The notes below the pieces were generated by a model, which was given only the letters and a program-made list of their open reading frames with translations, was not told the DNA's origin and ran no database searches. The position numbers and the translations under genes were made by a program. Below, piece by piece: positions 7,734-16,944 of a stretch of DNA of 64,000 nucleotides (the stretch's first letter is position 1; each line of letters starts with the position of its first letter). Source of the DNA: JAQVIJ01 sp041287365. Lineage in GTDB: Bacteria; Desulfobacterota; Dissulfuribacteria; Dissulfuribacterales; DYLC01. The stretch covers positions 1 through 64,000 of the forward strand of contig JBEULL010000019.1 of assembly GCA_041287365.1 (NCBI GenBank), in the 5' to 3' direction.

Positions 7734-8723
7734 GTGAAGAAATATTTACTTAGTATAGGTATAATATTTATATTATCTTTGCTGCATGTCAGCTATTTAT
7801 TGGCGAATACCATAACATATACAGACAAGCTAGGTAAGGTCGTTACTGTTAATGCGCCGGTCAAGAGGGCGATTATTCTCATCACTTACGATCTTATTCC
7901 TGCACTTGATATCTGGAATGATGTGGTAGGAATAAACAGATGGGCTTATTCTCATGATGATCTGTTCAAGAATACAAAACAGAATACAGGAAAGATCATA
8001 CCATCGGTAGGCACAGGCGATAATGTCAATATCGAGGCTATACTTGCCCTTAAGCCCGATCTCATAATCACATGGACATACAGGCCTGAGATCATGAGAT
8101 TCATGGAACAAAAAGGCCTCAAGGTCATCGGCATCTGGCCGGAGGGCATTGACGAACTCTACGAGGTGATGAGGCTTCATGGAAGGCTGTTCAATAGAGA
8201 AAAACGGACGGAGTTTGTCATCAACAGGATGGAGGAGATATTCAGACTCATAAGACAGCGGGTTGCAGCCATCCCTGAAGAGAAAAGAAAAAGGTGTCTG
8301 TGGCTCGGTGGAAAGCCAACCACTGTTGCATGCGGCATAGGCGTCACGAACGATATATTCAAGATGACAGGCTGCATAAATCCTGCAGGGGATATACAGG
8401 AGAGAAACAGAGATGTCTCGCTTGAAAGGATTATTACATGGAATCCCGATGTGATATTCATCTGGGGCAACGCAGGCTATCCTGTCGAGACGGTTACAAA
8501 GGGCCGTCAGTGGGCGTCTGTAAAGGCGGTGCGTGAAAACAGGGTCTATAAGGCGCCTGAATGGTCTACATGGTCGCCAAGGCTTGCGCCCATCGCACTC
8601 TGGATGGCCATGAAGACCTATCCTGAATATTTCAAGGATATAGATTTCGACCGCATCGCCGGACGTTTTTACAGGGATGTCTTCGGTGTTCCCTATGAGG
8701 GGATAGCGAAAAATGCGCAATAA
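7734..8723 (+). CDS. Periplasmic metal-chelate binding protein (FecB/BtuF family)
   Basis: This 329-residue protein starts at a GTG three bases after the receptor gene stops. It has an N-terminal signal peptide (about residues 3-25, ending LLANT) and the periplasmic-binding PF01497 fold: ITYTDKLGKVVTVNAPVKRAI, then LALKPDLIITW, and in the C-terminal lobe WNPDVIFIWGN and a WxxxxAVRENRVY-like stretch. It would catch the ligand released by the receptor and deliver it to the inner-membrane permease. The 3' end overlaps the permease gene by 11 bases, supporting one operon. Family members bind ferric siderophores, haem or cobamides; the sequence does not decide which. Confidence 0.9.
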   Translation: MKKYLLSIGIIFILSLLHVSYLLANTITYTDKLGKVVTVNAPVKRAIILITYDLIPALDIWNDVVGINRWAYSHDDLFKNTKQNTGKIIPSVGTGDNVNIEAILALKPDLIITWTYRPEIMRFMEQKGLKVIGIWPEGIDELYEVMRLHGRLFNREKRTEFVINRMEEIFRLIRQRVAAIPEEKRKRCLWLGGKPTTVACGIGVTNDIFKMTGCINPAGDIQERNRDVSLERIITWNPDVIFIWGNAGYPVETVTKGRQWASVKAVRENRVYKAPEWSTWSPRLAPIALWMAMKTYPEYFKDIDFDRIAGRFYRDVFGVPYEGIAKNAQ

Positions 8724-9720
8724 AAGGGCGGCGGCCTGGGTGCTGTTTCTGTCCCCGGTAGCGGCCGGCATGGCCGCCATGTTCATGGGGGCATACAACC
8801 TGTCAGCCTCCGATGTGCTGTCGATTCTGCTTGATTGGATTTTCAAGGGTGCAAGCCAGGCTAATCGTCCGGAGGCGGCTATCGTATTGGACATCAGGCT
8901 CCCCAGGATACTTCTTGCAGGGCTTGTGGGTGTTGCCCTTTCCGGCGGAGGCGCAGCGCTTCAGGGGATATTCAGGAACCCGCTGGTGGACCCGTATCTG
9001 CTTGGCATATCGTCAGGGGCCGCCTTTGGTTGCGCGCTCTCTGTAGGTTTCCTGCCATGGCTTCCGGTTCAGGTCAGCGCCTTTTTATTCGGGATGCTGG
9101 CGGTTGTCCTTACATTTTTTATGGCAAGCTCACAAGGCGAGATGTTGAGACTGTCTCTTGTCCTCTCAGGCGTTGTGGTGTCGTCATTTTTTACCGCCAT
9201 GCTCTCTATAGTCAAGTTCATGGTTGACCCGGACAGGCTGCAAAGCATAGTCTTTTGGCTGATGGGGAGCTTTTCCCTCTCTGACTGGCGTTCTGTAAGG
9301 ATCGCCCTCGCAGGTGTTGTTATCGGAATGCTTCCCGTGTTTCTCATGCGCTGGAGGCTGAACGCCATCAGCATGGGTGACGATGAGGCAAGGGCGCTGG
9401 GGATAAATATAAAGACAGAACGAATGATGCTTATCGGCTCGACATCCCTTGCGGTAAGCATCGCCGTATCGGTGAGCGGGACCATAGGCTGGGTGGGCCT
9501 TATGGTGCCGCACCTTATAAGGATGATAAGCGGCCCTGATCACAAGAGACTCCTGCCCATGAGCATGGCCGGAGGCGCTGCATTCATGATCGTTGCAGAC
9601 ACCATCTCAAGAGGCATGTCAAGACTGGAGATACCCGTCGGTATAATCACCGCGCTCTTCGGCGCACCGTTTTTTATGTATCTCATGAGAAGGGGTGAAA
9701 AGGGCCTTTTCAAAGGGTAA
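8713..9720 (+). CDS. FecCD/BtuC-type ABC transporter permease
   Basis: The protein has 335 residues with about nine to ten membrane helices. Family motifs are present: DIRLPRILLAGLVGVALSGGG near residue 58, FRNPLVDPYLLGISSGAAFG near residue 90, the coupling stretch DDEARALGI near residue 220, and GTIGWVGLMVPHLIR near residue 255. It overlaps the binding-protein gene by 11 bases and ends directly before the first ATPase gene. It forms the inner-membrane channel, normally as a homodimer, for uptake of an iron siderophore, haem or cobamide-like ligand. Confidence 0.93.
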   Translation: MRNKRAAAWVLFLSPVAAGMAAMFMGAYNLSASDVLSILLDWIFKGASQANRPEAAIVLDIRLPRILLAGLVGVALSGGGAALQGIFRNPLVDPYLLGISSGAAFGCALSVGFLPWLPVQVSAFLFGMLAVVLTFFMASSQGEMLRLSLVLSGVVVSSFFTAMLSIVKFMVDPDRLQSIVFWLMGSFSLSDWRSVRIALAGVVIGMLPVFLMRWRLNAISMGDDEARALGINIKTERMMLIGSTSLAVSIAVSVSGTIGWVGLMVPHLIRMISGPDHKRLLPMSMAGGAAFMIVADTISRGMSRLEIPVGIITALFGAPFFMYLMRRGEKGLFKG

Positions 9721-10524
9721 ATGGATATGCTGGAGATCAAAGACATCAGCGCCGGTTATGGTATGAATGGACAGGCTGCAGAGGGCCAAGGGGTCTTGAA
9801 GAAGGTCGGATTCAAGGCTGCGCCGGGGGAGATTACGGCGATACTCGGGCCGAACGGATCGGGCAAGACCACGCTTTTCAGGTGTATCCTGGGGCAGATA
9901 AAACCGGCTTCCGGCGCAATATGCCTCGATGATAAAGATATAACCGCCCTGGTCCCAGGGAAGAGGGCAAGAGTCATTTCCTGTGTCCCTCAAGACCATG
10001 AGCCGCCGTTTCCTTATTCGGTCTTTGATGTGGTTCTGATGGGAAGGACCGCCCATGTCAAGGCCTGTTCCATGCCATCACAACTGGACTATCTGAAGGC
10101 CGGAGAGTCGATGAAAGAGGTCGGCATAGCAGGGCTTAGAGACCGCCGGTATACCATGCTGAGCGGGGGCGAAAGGCAGCTTGTCATGATAGCAAGGGCC
10201 ATCGCACAGGACACGCCTGTACTGCTGCTGGATGAGCCGACATCTCATCTTGATTTCAGAAATCAGATACTTGTCTTGAAAAAGATGAGAGAGGTGGTAA
10301 GGCGAAAGGGATTGATTGCGCTGGTGACCATACATGACCCCAATCTTGCAGCCGCCTTTTCCGATAGGGTTGTAATGATCAACAATGGTTCCGTGATATC
10401 CGAGGGCAAGCCGGGTCAGGTCATATCTGAAGAGGGCTTAAGGCTGCTCTACGGGATCGATGTCTTTGTGCTGCATCACAATGGCATGAAAATAATCATT
10501 CCATCCGCTTTATCTTGTCATTAA
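9721..10524 (+). CDS. ABC transporter ATPase, first of two
   Basis: The protein has 267 residues and starts at the base after the permease stop codon. It has Walker A GPNGSGKTT (about residue 41), a Q-loop in VPQDHEP, signature LSGGERQ (near residue 142), Walker B VLLLDEPTSHLD and a switch His in TIHDPN. This matches FecE/BtuD-type subunits. It energises the permease upstream. A second, distinct ATPase follows at once, so the importer may use a heterodimer or the two may be used under different conditions. Confidence 0.92.
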   Translation: MDMLEIKDISAGYGMNGQAAEGQGVLKKVGFKAAPGEITAILGPNGSGKTTLFRCILGQIKPASGAICLDDKDITALVPGKRARVISCVPQDHEPPFPYSVFDVVLMGRTAHVKACSMPSQLDYLKAGESMKEVGIAGLRDRRYTMLSGGERQLVMIARAIAQDTPVLLLDEPTSHLDFRNQILVLKKMREVVRRKGLIALVTIHDPNLAAAFSDRVVMINNGSVISEGKPGQVISEEGLRLLYGIDVFVLHHNGMKIIIPSALSCH

Positions 10525-10544
10525 AAGACGGGGGGCTATCGGTC

Positions 10545-11342
10545 ATGCTGGCTGTGAATGGACTGGGTTTCAGACATAAAGGCCGTGAGATACTTAAAGA
10601 TATCTCGTTTAGCGTAAATCGTGGAGAGATAGTCTCTGTTATAGGGCCCAACGGCGCGGGCAAGAGCACGCTCTTAAGGTGCATACTCAGGATGGTTATA
10701 GCCACTGAAGGCTCGGTGGTCATAGACGGCGAAGACATATTTTTGATGGGGGCAATGAGACGGGCGCAGCGCCTTTCGTATATGCCCCAGGGATGGCATG
10801 TCCTTGGGCTTCCCATGACGGTCTTTGATGTAGTCATTATGGGCAGAAGACCATATTCAACAGCCTGGCAACCTTCTGAAGAAGATGTGGACAAGACGAT
10901 TGAAGCGCTCGATGCGTTCAATATGGGCCCGATGAGGGATTTCGGTGAACTGAGCGGCGGCGAGAGGCAGAGGGTGCTCTTTGCCAGGGCCCTTGTTCAG
11001 GATGCGGACTATATGCTTCTTGATGAACCGGTAAGCAATCTCGACGCAAGACACCAATTTGAGGTCATGGAGTCTTTAAGAGCGGCGGCATCCCAGAGAC
11101 AGATAGGTGTTTTAATCGTACTGCATGACCTGAACCTTGCCTACAGGTTCTCGGATCAGGTGGTCATGTTGAACAGCGGGCGCCTTGTATCAAAAGGGCC
11201 TGCTGGTTCTGTCATGAGCGAGGAAAATATAAACGCCGTCTATGGAGTAGAGGTGAAAGAGGTCGGCTGCGGCGGTTTCAGACATCTTGTGCCCGTTGGC
11301 CTGACGGCACGGGAAACGCTAGGCGTAAAAGCCGGCGGATAA
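10545..11342 (+). CDS. ABC transporter ATPase, second of two
   Basis: The frame is open from a TTG at 10515, but the ATG at 10545, preceded by GGGGGG, gives the normal N-terminus MLAVNGLGF (265 residues). It shows Walker A GPNGAGKST, Q-loop MPQGW, signature LSGGERQR, Walker B MLLDEPVSNLD and switch His LHDLN. All functional motifs are intact, so it is not a decayed copy of the upstream ATPase, from which it differs clearly. Two complete ATPase genes with one permease gene is unusual for FecBCD-type importers. It is followed after 11 bases by exbB. Confidence 0.92.
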   Translation: MLAVNGLGFRHKGREILKDISFSVNRGEIVSVIGPNGAGKSTLLRCILRMVIATEGSVVIDGEDIFLMGAMRRAQRLSYMPQGWHVLGLPMTVFDVVIMGRRPYSTAWQPSEEDVDKTIEALDAFNMGPMRDFGELSGGERQRVLFARALVQDADYMLLDEPVSNLDARHQFEVMESLRAAASQRQIGVLIVLHDLNLAYRFSDQVVMLNSGRLVSKGPAGSVMSEENINAVYGVEVKEVGCGGFRHLVPVGLTARETLGVKAGG

Positions 11343-11353
11343 GGAGGATTACA

Positions 11354-11785
11354 TTGGAGTTGCTCAGGGTCGCTGTTGACTACGGCGTAATAGGTCTTTT
11401 GATTTTTCTCAGTTTCGTGTCCATCGGGATAGCCGTCGAGAGGTATCTCTTCTTCAGGAATATAGATGTGGGGCGCTATGCCGGTAAAAGGGAGCTGGAG
11501 CTTGTCCTCACAGAGAGGCTTCACATCATAGCCACCATAGGGAGCAACGCCCCTTATGTAGGCCTTCTTGGCACGGTGCTGGGGATCATGTTGACGTTTT
11601 ATACAATGGGGAATGAGGGCTTTATGGACACGGGCAAGACGATGACCGGTCTCGCCCTTGCGCTCAAGGCCACCGCCGCCGGGCTCCTCGTGGCCATCCC
11701 CTCTACGGCCGTTTACAACCTCCTTTTGAGAAGGGTGAAGGTGATCTTGATGCAGTGGGAGATCAGCAGGTCAAAGAGGGATTGA
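11354..11785 (+). CDS. exbB: ExbB/TolQ-family proton channel subunit, short form
   Basis: The protein has 143 residues and starts at TTG with an AGGAGG site six bases upstream. It has a first membrane helix (residues 10-28), the region IGSNAPYVGLLGTVLGI that opens the second helix, and a third helix starting at LKATAAGLLVAIPSTAVYN, where Thr and Pro lining the pore are conserved. At 143 residues it is well short of the classic ExbB (about 240) and lacks the long N-terminal part, matching the short ExbB class found in dedicated TonB systems. With ExbD and TonB it uses the proton gradient to drive the outer-membrane receptor. Confidence 0.9.
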   Translation: MELLRVAVDYGVIGLLIFLSFVSIGIAVERYLFFRNIDVGRYAGKRELELVLTERLHIIATIGSNAPYVGLLGTVLGIMLTFYTMGNEGFMDTGKTMTGLALALKATAAGLLVAIPSTAVYNLLLRRVKVILMQWEISRSKRD

Positions 11786-11798
11786 TGAGGGATTGAAT

Positions 11799-12188
11799 AT
11801 GGAAGAAAGAGGTTTTGATTACATGAATGTCATTCCGCTTGTCGATGTCATGCTCGTGCTACTCACCATAGTCCTCACCACCTCGGCGTTTATAGCCTCG
11901 GGGGCCATTCCGGTCGAGCTCCCGAGGGCCTCGTCGAGGGACAACGCCGGGGCGCTCAAGACCCACACCGTAGAGATAGACAAGAACGGTAATATCTATC
12001 TGGATGCGAGACCCGTGTCCCTCGACGGGATGGCCGATTCGATGAAGGGTCTCGGCAGAGACGTCCCAGTGCTGGTAAGGGCGGACAGGTCTATAACGCT
12101 CCAGAGATTCGTGGACGTCTTGGACAGGATAAAGGACCTCGGGTTCAAGAGGCTGAGCCTCCAGACCACCGATGTGGACAGGCCATGA
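11799..12188 (+). CDS. exbD: ExbD/TolR-family motor subunit
   Basis: The ATG at 11799 follows a GAGGG site and gives 129 residues; the frame extends to a TTG at 11793. One membrane helix (about residues 12-35) starts with the essential Asp in MNVIPLVDVMLVLL, and a periplasmic domain follows with VEIDKNGNIYLD and VLVRADRSITLQRFVDVLD, standard for ExbD. The 3' end overlaps tonB in an ATGA arrangement, so the two are translationally coupled. Confidence 0.92.
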   Translation: MEERGFDYMNVIPLVDVMLVLLTIVLTTSAFIASGAIPVELPRASSRDNAGALKTHTVEIDKNGNIYLDARPVSLDGMADSMKGLGRDVPVLVRADRSITLQRFVDVLDRIKDLGFKRLSLQTTDVDRP

Positions 12189-12979
12189 ATCGCACCGCCA
12201 CGGGGTTTCAGATATCATTTTTGTTTCATGCGGCCCTGTTGTCGCTGGTCTTCGGCCTGTCCCATTCCATCAAATTGGACAGGAGGCCGCCTATAGTCAT
12301 CGATTTCAGCGTTGCGGACGGCGTGAAGGGCGTTGCCGAGAAGGCGTCCGCCATGCCTTTGAAGGCAAGCGTCAAGGAAGAAACAGGGGCGACAGAGCCT
12401 GCCGTCCATCGATCAAAGGCACAGGTCATGGCAAAGGCGATGGTCAGAAAGACCATACGTCCGGTTCCGCAATCCGTTCTTCCTGAGGAAGAGAAAGCGA
12501 CAGCCGATGAAGAGACGGCGCTTGCCCATGATGCCGTCAACGAGAAGCGAATAGAGGCGGAAAGCGCATCGGGCCTTCAGCCGGCGCCGGATGCGCCGCC
12601 GCATGGATCGGGTTCGGTGCAGCCGGAGGGCGTCCGTCCATCCGGTCAAGACAGCGGCCAAGACGCCGGTCACGGGTTATCTGCCGGAGATGGGCAGGGA
12701 CAGAGATACATAGAGAAACACTTTGCATACATCAGGGACATGATAATGCGGAACCTTTCATATCCCATGATCGCAAGAAAGGCCGGGTGGTCGGGTAGGG
12801 TCGTGGTGTCCTTTACCGTCTTGGATGACGGCCGTGTGGAGGATGTGAAGGTGGTGAAGTCGTCCGGTTTCGGCGTCCTTGATGCAAATGCGATAAAGAC
12901 GATAGAGAAGGCGGCGCCTTTTCCGAGGCCGCCTGTCAAGGCTGAGCTGATAATACCTATTATATATAGACTGAGTTAA
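12185..12979 (+). CDS. tonB: TonB energy-transducing protein
   Basis: The protein has 264 residues. It has a single N-terminal membrane helix with the SFLFHAALLSLVFGLSHS pattern, where the conserved Ser and His contact ExbD. Next is a long, low-complexity periplasmic spacer rich in Ala, Glu and Pro (about residues 40-180). The C-terminal TonB domain includes LSYPMIARKAGWSGRVVVSF, DGRVEDVKVVKSSGFGVLD and AAPFPRPP. It carries energy from the ExbBD motor across the periplasm to the receptor's TonB box. Because it is encoded inside this operon, it probably serves this receptor first, and possibly the second receptor at 40652-42862. Confidence 0.93.
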   Translation: MNRTATGFQISFLFHAALLSLVFGLSHSIKLDRRPPIVIDFSVADGVKGVAEKASAMPLKASVKEETGATEPAVHRSKAQVMAKAMVRKTIRPVPQSVLPEEEKATADEETALAHDAVNEKRIEAESASGLQPAPDAPPHGSGSVQPEGVRPSGQDSGQDAGHGLSAGDGQGQRYIEKHFAYIRDMIMRNLSYPMIARKAGWSGRVVVSFTVLDDGRVEDVKVVKSSGFGVLDANAIKTIEKAAPFPRPPVKAELIIPIIYRLS

Positions 12980-12991
12980 AGGAGACCGGCG

Positions 12992-15427
12992 ATGATAAAG
13001 ATATTATCCATCATGTGGCATTCGCACTGCGGCGCGCTTAAAAAGGCGGCCAATGTCCTGAACGGGGTTGCGGATGTAAAGGTCTATTCCACAAGGGACC
13101 TTGATGAAGGGCGCAAAGAGACAGACGCTGTACTCAGGGAGGCGAAAGGCGCGGATGCAATCCTGCTCTACCGTTCATCCGAGGCGATATGGGACGCCCT
13201 GGAAAAGGGCATCGCTGAGATAGGCAAATCGACGCCGGTAGTATGCGTAGGCCATGACCCGTCATACTGGGCGCTCTCCAACGTAAAACCGGAGATCGTG
13301 GCCCGTGTCCATACCTATATGACCTACAATGGAGAGGAGAATTTCATCCAGATGCTCCGCTATATCGCCAGCGCGGTCTGCGGAGCGGACATCGAAGCGG
13401 CTGAGCCGAGGCCGATCCCCTGGGAAGGGCTGTATCACCCTGATGCGCCGGGTATCTTCAGCGATGTCGAGGAATATCTCAAATGGTATGATTTCAACGG
13501 TAGGAGGCCTGGTTCTCCTGATCCGTCTGGAACAAGGGGCGTCGCCGGCCTGCTCTTCTCTCGGTTCCACTGGGTGAACAAGAATCTCCAGGTCGAGGAC
13601 GCCTTGATAAGGGAGATCGAGTCCCTTGGATTGGGCGTCATACCCGCCTTTTCATATTCTGTAAGGGACGAGGGGCTTGGGACAAGGGGAAGCGGTGAGG
13701 TCGTCTGTGAATATTTTCTAAAAGACGGAAGGCCGAGGATCGACGCCCTGATCAATCTTCAGATCTTTCTTCTGGGGTCAAGCCTCGCCGCAGTGGAAGG
13801 CGGCAGGGTCGCCTTGGAGGGTGCGGATATACTCAAGAGGCTCGATGTCCCTGTATTTACGCCCATTACATCCTATTACAAGACGGTCGAGGAGTGGATG
13901 AACGACCCCTTGGGCACGGATGGGAGCAGCATCGGCTGGTCCATCGCCATGCCGGAGTTCGAGGGCCGAATTGAACCCATCATAATCGGCGGTTTGAAGG
14001 AAAAAGACGGTGACTCGCGCGCCCCTGTCATTGAAAGGGTCAAGAAGCTTGCAAAGAGGGCGGCGAACTGGATAAGGCTGAAACAAAGGCCTGTGGATGG
14101 GCGCAGGGTCGCCTTTGTGCTTCATAACAATCCATGCGCATCGGTTGAGGCGACCGTCGGTGCCGGCGCGCATCTGGATACCCTGGAGTCTGTGGCGAGG
14201 ATAATAAACAAAATGAAGGCGGCTGGTTATGATGTCTCCCCGCCGAAGGACGGCAAGGAACTCATTGATACCATCATGGACCGTAAGGCGATATCCGAAT
14301 TCAGATGGACGACAACGGGCGAGATCGTTGAAAAAGGCGGCGTACTAAAGGCGGTGTCAAAGGATGAGTATGAGGAGTGGTTTAATACGCTCTCGGAAAG
14401 GGTCAGACAAAGGATGTGCGAGGCCTGGGGTGAGCCGCCGGGCGAGGAAAAAGACGGTGTCCCTGCGGCCATGGTCCATGAAGGTAAGATCCTTGTGACA
14501 GGGGTCGGTTACGGCAATGCGGTGGTATGTGTGCAGCCCAAGCGCGGATGCGCGGGCGCAAGGTGCGACGGCAGGGTCTGCAAGATACTCCATGACCCGG
14601 ATATACCGCCGCCCCATCAGTACATGGCGGTCTACCGCTATCTCGAGTATGACTTCAAGGCCGATGTGGTCATCCATGTCGGGACGCATGGAAACCTCGA
14701 GTTCCTGCCTGGCAAGGGCACAGCCCTTTCAGGAGACTGCTACCCTGACATAGCCATAGGTCATATCCCTCATCTCTATATCTATAACGCCGACAACCCG
14801 CCCGAGGGCACGATCGCCAAGCGTAGGTCTTGCGCGACACTGGTCGATCACATGCAGACGGTGATGATGCAGGGCGGGCTGTATGATGAACTGGAGGAGC
14901 TGGGGCGTCTTCTGGGTGAATATGAACAGGTGAAGGGCCTGGATAAGGCCAGGGCCCATGCCCTTGAGCACCTCATAATGGATGCGATAAAGAAGGCGAA
15001 CCTGGATAAGGAGATCAAGGTCTCCGCCGCCGATAAGGAGACGGGGAGGGTCAAGAGGGTGAGGCTTTGTGAATTGGACGGCGAAGGGCTTCACGCCTTG
15101 CCCTTTGACGAGATCGCCAAAGAGGCGCACGGTGCGCTCTCGAGGACGGGAAACACCCAGATACAGGACGGCATGCACATATTCGGCGAATTACCAGAAG
15201 GGGAAAGGAGGATTGACTTCATCTATTCGATTCTGAGATATGACGCCGGTGAAGAGGTGTCATTGAGACGCGAGGTTGCAAAGATGATGGGCCTTGATCT
15301 GAGCGGGCTGCTCTCCGACCCGGGCGGCATCCATCCTGTCATGAAGAGAAGCCATGGCGAGCTGCTGGAGGAGATAGACCGCATCGGAAAGGGGCTGATC
15401 AAAGAGGTGATCAATAAGGAGGCTTAA
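12992..15427 (+). CDS. cobN: CobN-like chelatase, N-terminal two thirds of a split protein
   Basis: The protein has 811 residues. It opens with KILSIMWHSHCGALKKAANVL, a B12-binding-like fold typical of CobN/BchH, and later contains the family core VIHVGTHGNLEFLPGKG near residue 560 with nearby YRYLEYDFKADVV and IGHIPHLYIYNADNPPEGTIAKRR. It stops near the point where full-length CobN (about 1,300 residues) continues with the region now encoded by the next gene. CobN inserts cobalt into a corrin ring, BchH magnesium into a porphyrin, and the related HmuS in haem-uptake operons is reported to take metal out. Its place in an uptake operon makes the last possibility attractive. Confidence 0.88.
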   Translation: MIKILSIMWHSHCGALKKAANVLNGVADVKVYSTRDLDEGRKETDAVLREAKGADAILLYRSSEAIWDALEKGIAEIGKSTPVVCVGHDPSYWALSNVKPEIVARVHTYMTYNGEENFIQMLRYIASAVCGADIEAAEPRPIPWEGLYHPDAPGIFSDVEEYLKWYDFNGRRPGSPDPSGTRGVAGLLFSRFHWVNKNLQVEDALIREIESLGLGVIPAFSYSVRDEGLGTRGSGEVVCEYFLKDGRPRIDALINLQIFLLGSSLAAVEGGRVALEGADILKRLDVPVFTPITSYYKTVEEWMNDPLGTDGSSIGWSIAMPEFEGRIEPIIIGGLKEKDGDSRAPVIERVKKLAKRAANWIRLKQRPVDGRRVAFVLHNNPCASVEATVGAGAHLDTLESVARIINKMKAAGYDVSPPKDGKELIDTIMDRKAISEFRWTTTGEIVEKGGVLKAVSKDEYEEWFNTLSERVRQRMCEAWGEPPGEEKDGVPAAMVHEGKILVTGVGYGNAVVCVQPKRGCAGARCDGRVCKILHDPDIPPPHQYMAVYRYLEYDFKADVVIHVGTHGNLEFLPGKGTALSGDCYPDIAIGHIPHLYIYNADNPPEGTIAKRRSCATLVDHMQTVMMQGGLYDELEELGRLLGEYEQVKGLDKARAHALEHLIMDAIKKANLDKEIKVSAADKETGRVKRVRLCELDGEGLHALPFDEIAKEAHGALSRTGNTQIQDGMHIFGELPEGERRIDFIYSILRYDAGEEVSLRREVAKMMGLDLSGLLSDPGGIHPVMKRSHGELLEEIDRIGKGLIKEVINKEA

Positions 15428-15429
15428 AG

Positions 15430-16944
15430 ATGTTGAAGATGGCTGAAAGGACGGCACAGGGCATTGAACAGGGGATGAAGATCGATTGGAATGCCTATCC
15501 TTGGGCAAAGATCAGGGACAGGATACTCGATCTGAACAGGAGGATCGAGGAATCAAAGGAGATAGACGCCCTGCTGCACGGCTTTGAGGCCGGCTATATT
15601 CAGGCCGGGCCGTCAGGGCTCATAACCCGCGGCAGGGATGACATCCTGCCCACTGGCAGAAACTTCTATTCGCTCGACCCCTATCGTGTCCCTACAAGGG
15701 CCGCATGGGAGGTGGGAAGGCGCCTGGCCGGCGCTGTGATCGAAAAGCACCTGAAGGAAGAGGGGAGACACCCTGAAAACATAGCCGTCTTCTGGATGGC
15801 AAACGACATCATGTGGGCGGACGGCGAGGGGATGTCGCAGATGATGTATCTTCTCGGTGTGAGGCCCGTATGGCTTTCAAACGGCAGGGTAAGGGGTTTC
15901 GAGATAATCCCTCTTTCCGAGTTGGGCAGGCCGAGGATAGATGTGACCGTCCGTGTCTCAGGTATAACGAGGGACAACTTCCCCAATTGCATGGAACTCC
16001 TGGACGAGGCCGTACAGGCGGTCGCCTCGCTGAATGAGCCGCTTGACATGAATTATGTAAGGAGACACGCCCTGGCCCAGATGAAAGATGATGACCAGCC
16101 GTCCAAAGAGGCGTGGCGCGATGCGACGCTTCGCATATTCGCCTCAAGGCCGGGCACCTACCAGGCAGGCACAAATCTTGCCGTCTATGCCTCGGCCTGG
16201 AAGGAGGAAAAGGATCTTTCGGACGTATTCATCTATTGGAACGGTTATGCCTACGGCAAGGGCGTATTCGGCGCTGAAAAACACAGGCAATTGGCCGAAA
16301 ATCTCAAGACGGTTGACGTCACCTACAACAAGGTCGTGACGGATGAATACGACCTCTTCGGGTGCTGCTGCTATTTCGGCACCCACGGGGGCATGACCGC
16401 GGCGGCCAGGACTATCTCGGGCAAAGAGGTCAAGACCTATTACGGCGACACGAGAGAGCCTGAACACGTCGAGGTGCGTGATCTGGCCGACGAGATAAGG
16501 AGGGTGGTCAGGACAAAGCTGTTGAATCCCAGATGGATAGAGGGGATGAAGAGACACGGCTACAAAGGGGCCGGCGATATCTCGCAGAGGGTGGGGAGGG
16601 TCTATGGCTGGGAGGCCACCACCCAGGAGGTGGATGACTGGATATTCGATGACATAGCCCGCACCTTCATGATGGACGATGAGAATAGGAGGTTTTTCGA
16701 GGATAACAACCCGTGGGCCCTGGAGGAGATGGCGAGGAGGCTGATGGAGGCGGCGCAGCGCGGCCTCTGGGACCCGGCGCCTGACGTCAAGGAGGCGCTG
16801 AAGAATCTCTATGTGGAGATAGAGGGCTGGATAGAAGAGCGGATGGGCGATATAAAGGGCGATTTTCAGGGCGGCGGCATAGACATCGTCACCAAGGAGG
16901 AGGTCGAGGGCTGGAAGAGAAAGATGGAGGAGGTGCTTAAATGA
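15430..16944 (+). CDS. cobN: CobN-like chelatase, C-terminal part of a split protein
   Basis: The protein has 504 residues and continues CobN where the previous gene ends: FEAGYIQAGPSGLITRGRDDILPTGRNFYSLDP, then VFWMANDIMWADGEGMSQMMYLLGVRPVW and ending with the VYGWEATTQEVDDWIFDDIARTF helices. The gene has its own AAGGAGG site (15416-15422), seven bases before its ATG, and the reading frame differs from that of the first part. The split is thus a genuine two-gene arrangement rather than an in-frame stop. The two products should assemble into one chelatase subunit. Confidence 0.88.
   Translation: MLKMAERTAQGIEQGMKIDWNAYPWAKIRDRILDLNRRIEESKEIDALLHGFEAGYIQAGPSGLITRGRDDILPTGRNFYSLDPYRVPTRAAWEVGRRLAGAVIEKHLKEEGRHPENIAVFWMANDIMWADGEGMSQMMYLLGVRPVWLSNGRVRGFEIIPLSELGRPRIDVTVRVSGITRDNFPNCMELLDEAVQAVASLNEPLDMNYVRRHALAQMKDDDQPSKEAWRDATLRIFASRPGTYQAGTNLAVYASAWKEEKDLSDVFIYWNGYAYGKGVFGAEKHRQLAENLKTVDVTYNKVVTDEYDLFGCCCYFGTHGGMTAAARTISGKEVKTYYGDTREPEHVEVRDLADEIRRVVRTKLLNPRWIEGMKRHGYKGAGDISQRVGRVYGWEATTQEVDDWIFDDIARTFMMDDENRRFFEDNNPWALEEMARRLMEAAQRGLWDPAPDVKEALKNLYVEIEGWIEERMGDIKGDFQGGGIDIVTKEEVEGWKRKMEEVLK

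Noticed and set aside
7830..8894. Minus-strand 354-residue open frame
   Set aside because: It lies antisense to the binding protein and permease genes, which have full family motifs; a shadow frame.
12992..16944. CobN split as a sequencing frameshift
   Set aside because: The second gene has its own strong ribosome site and a proper start right after the stop, typical of a real gene pair; kept as a check item.
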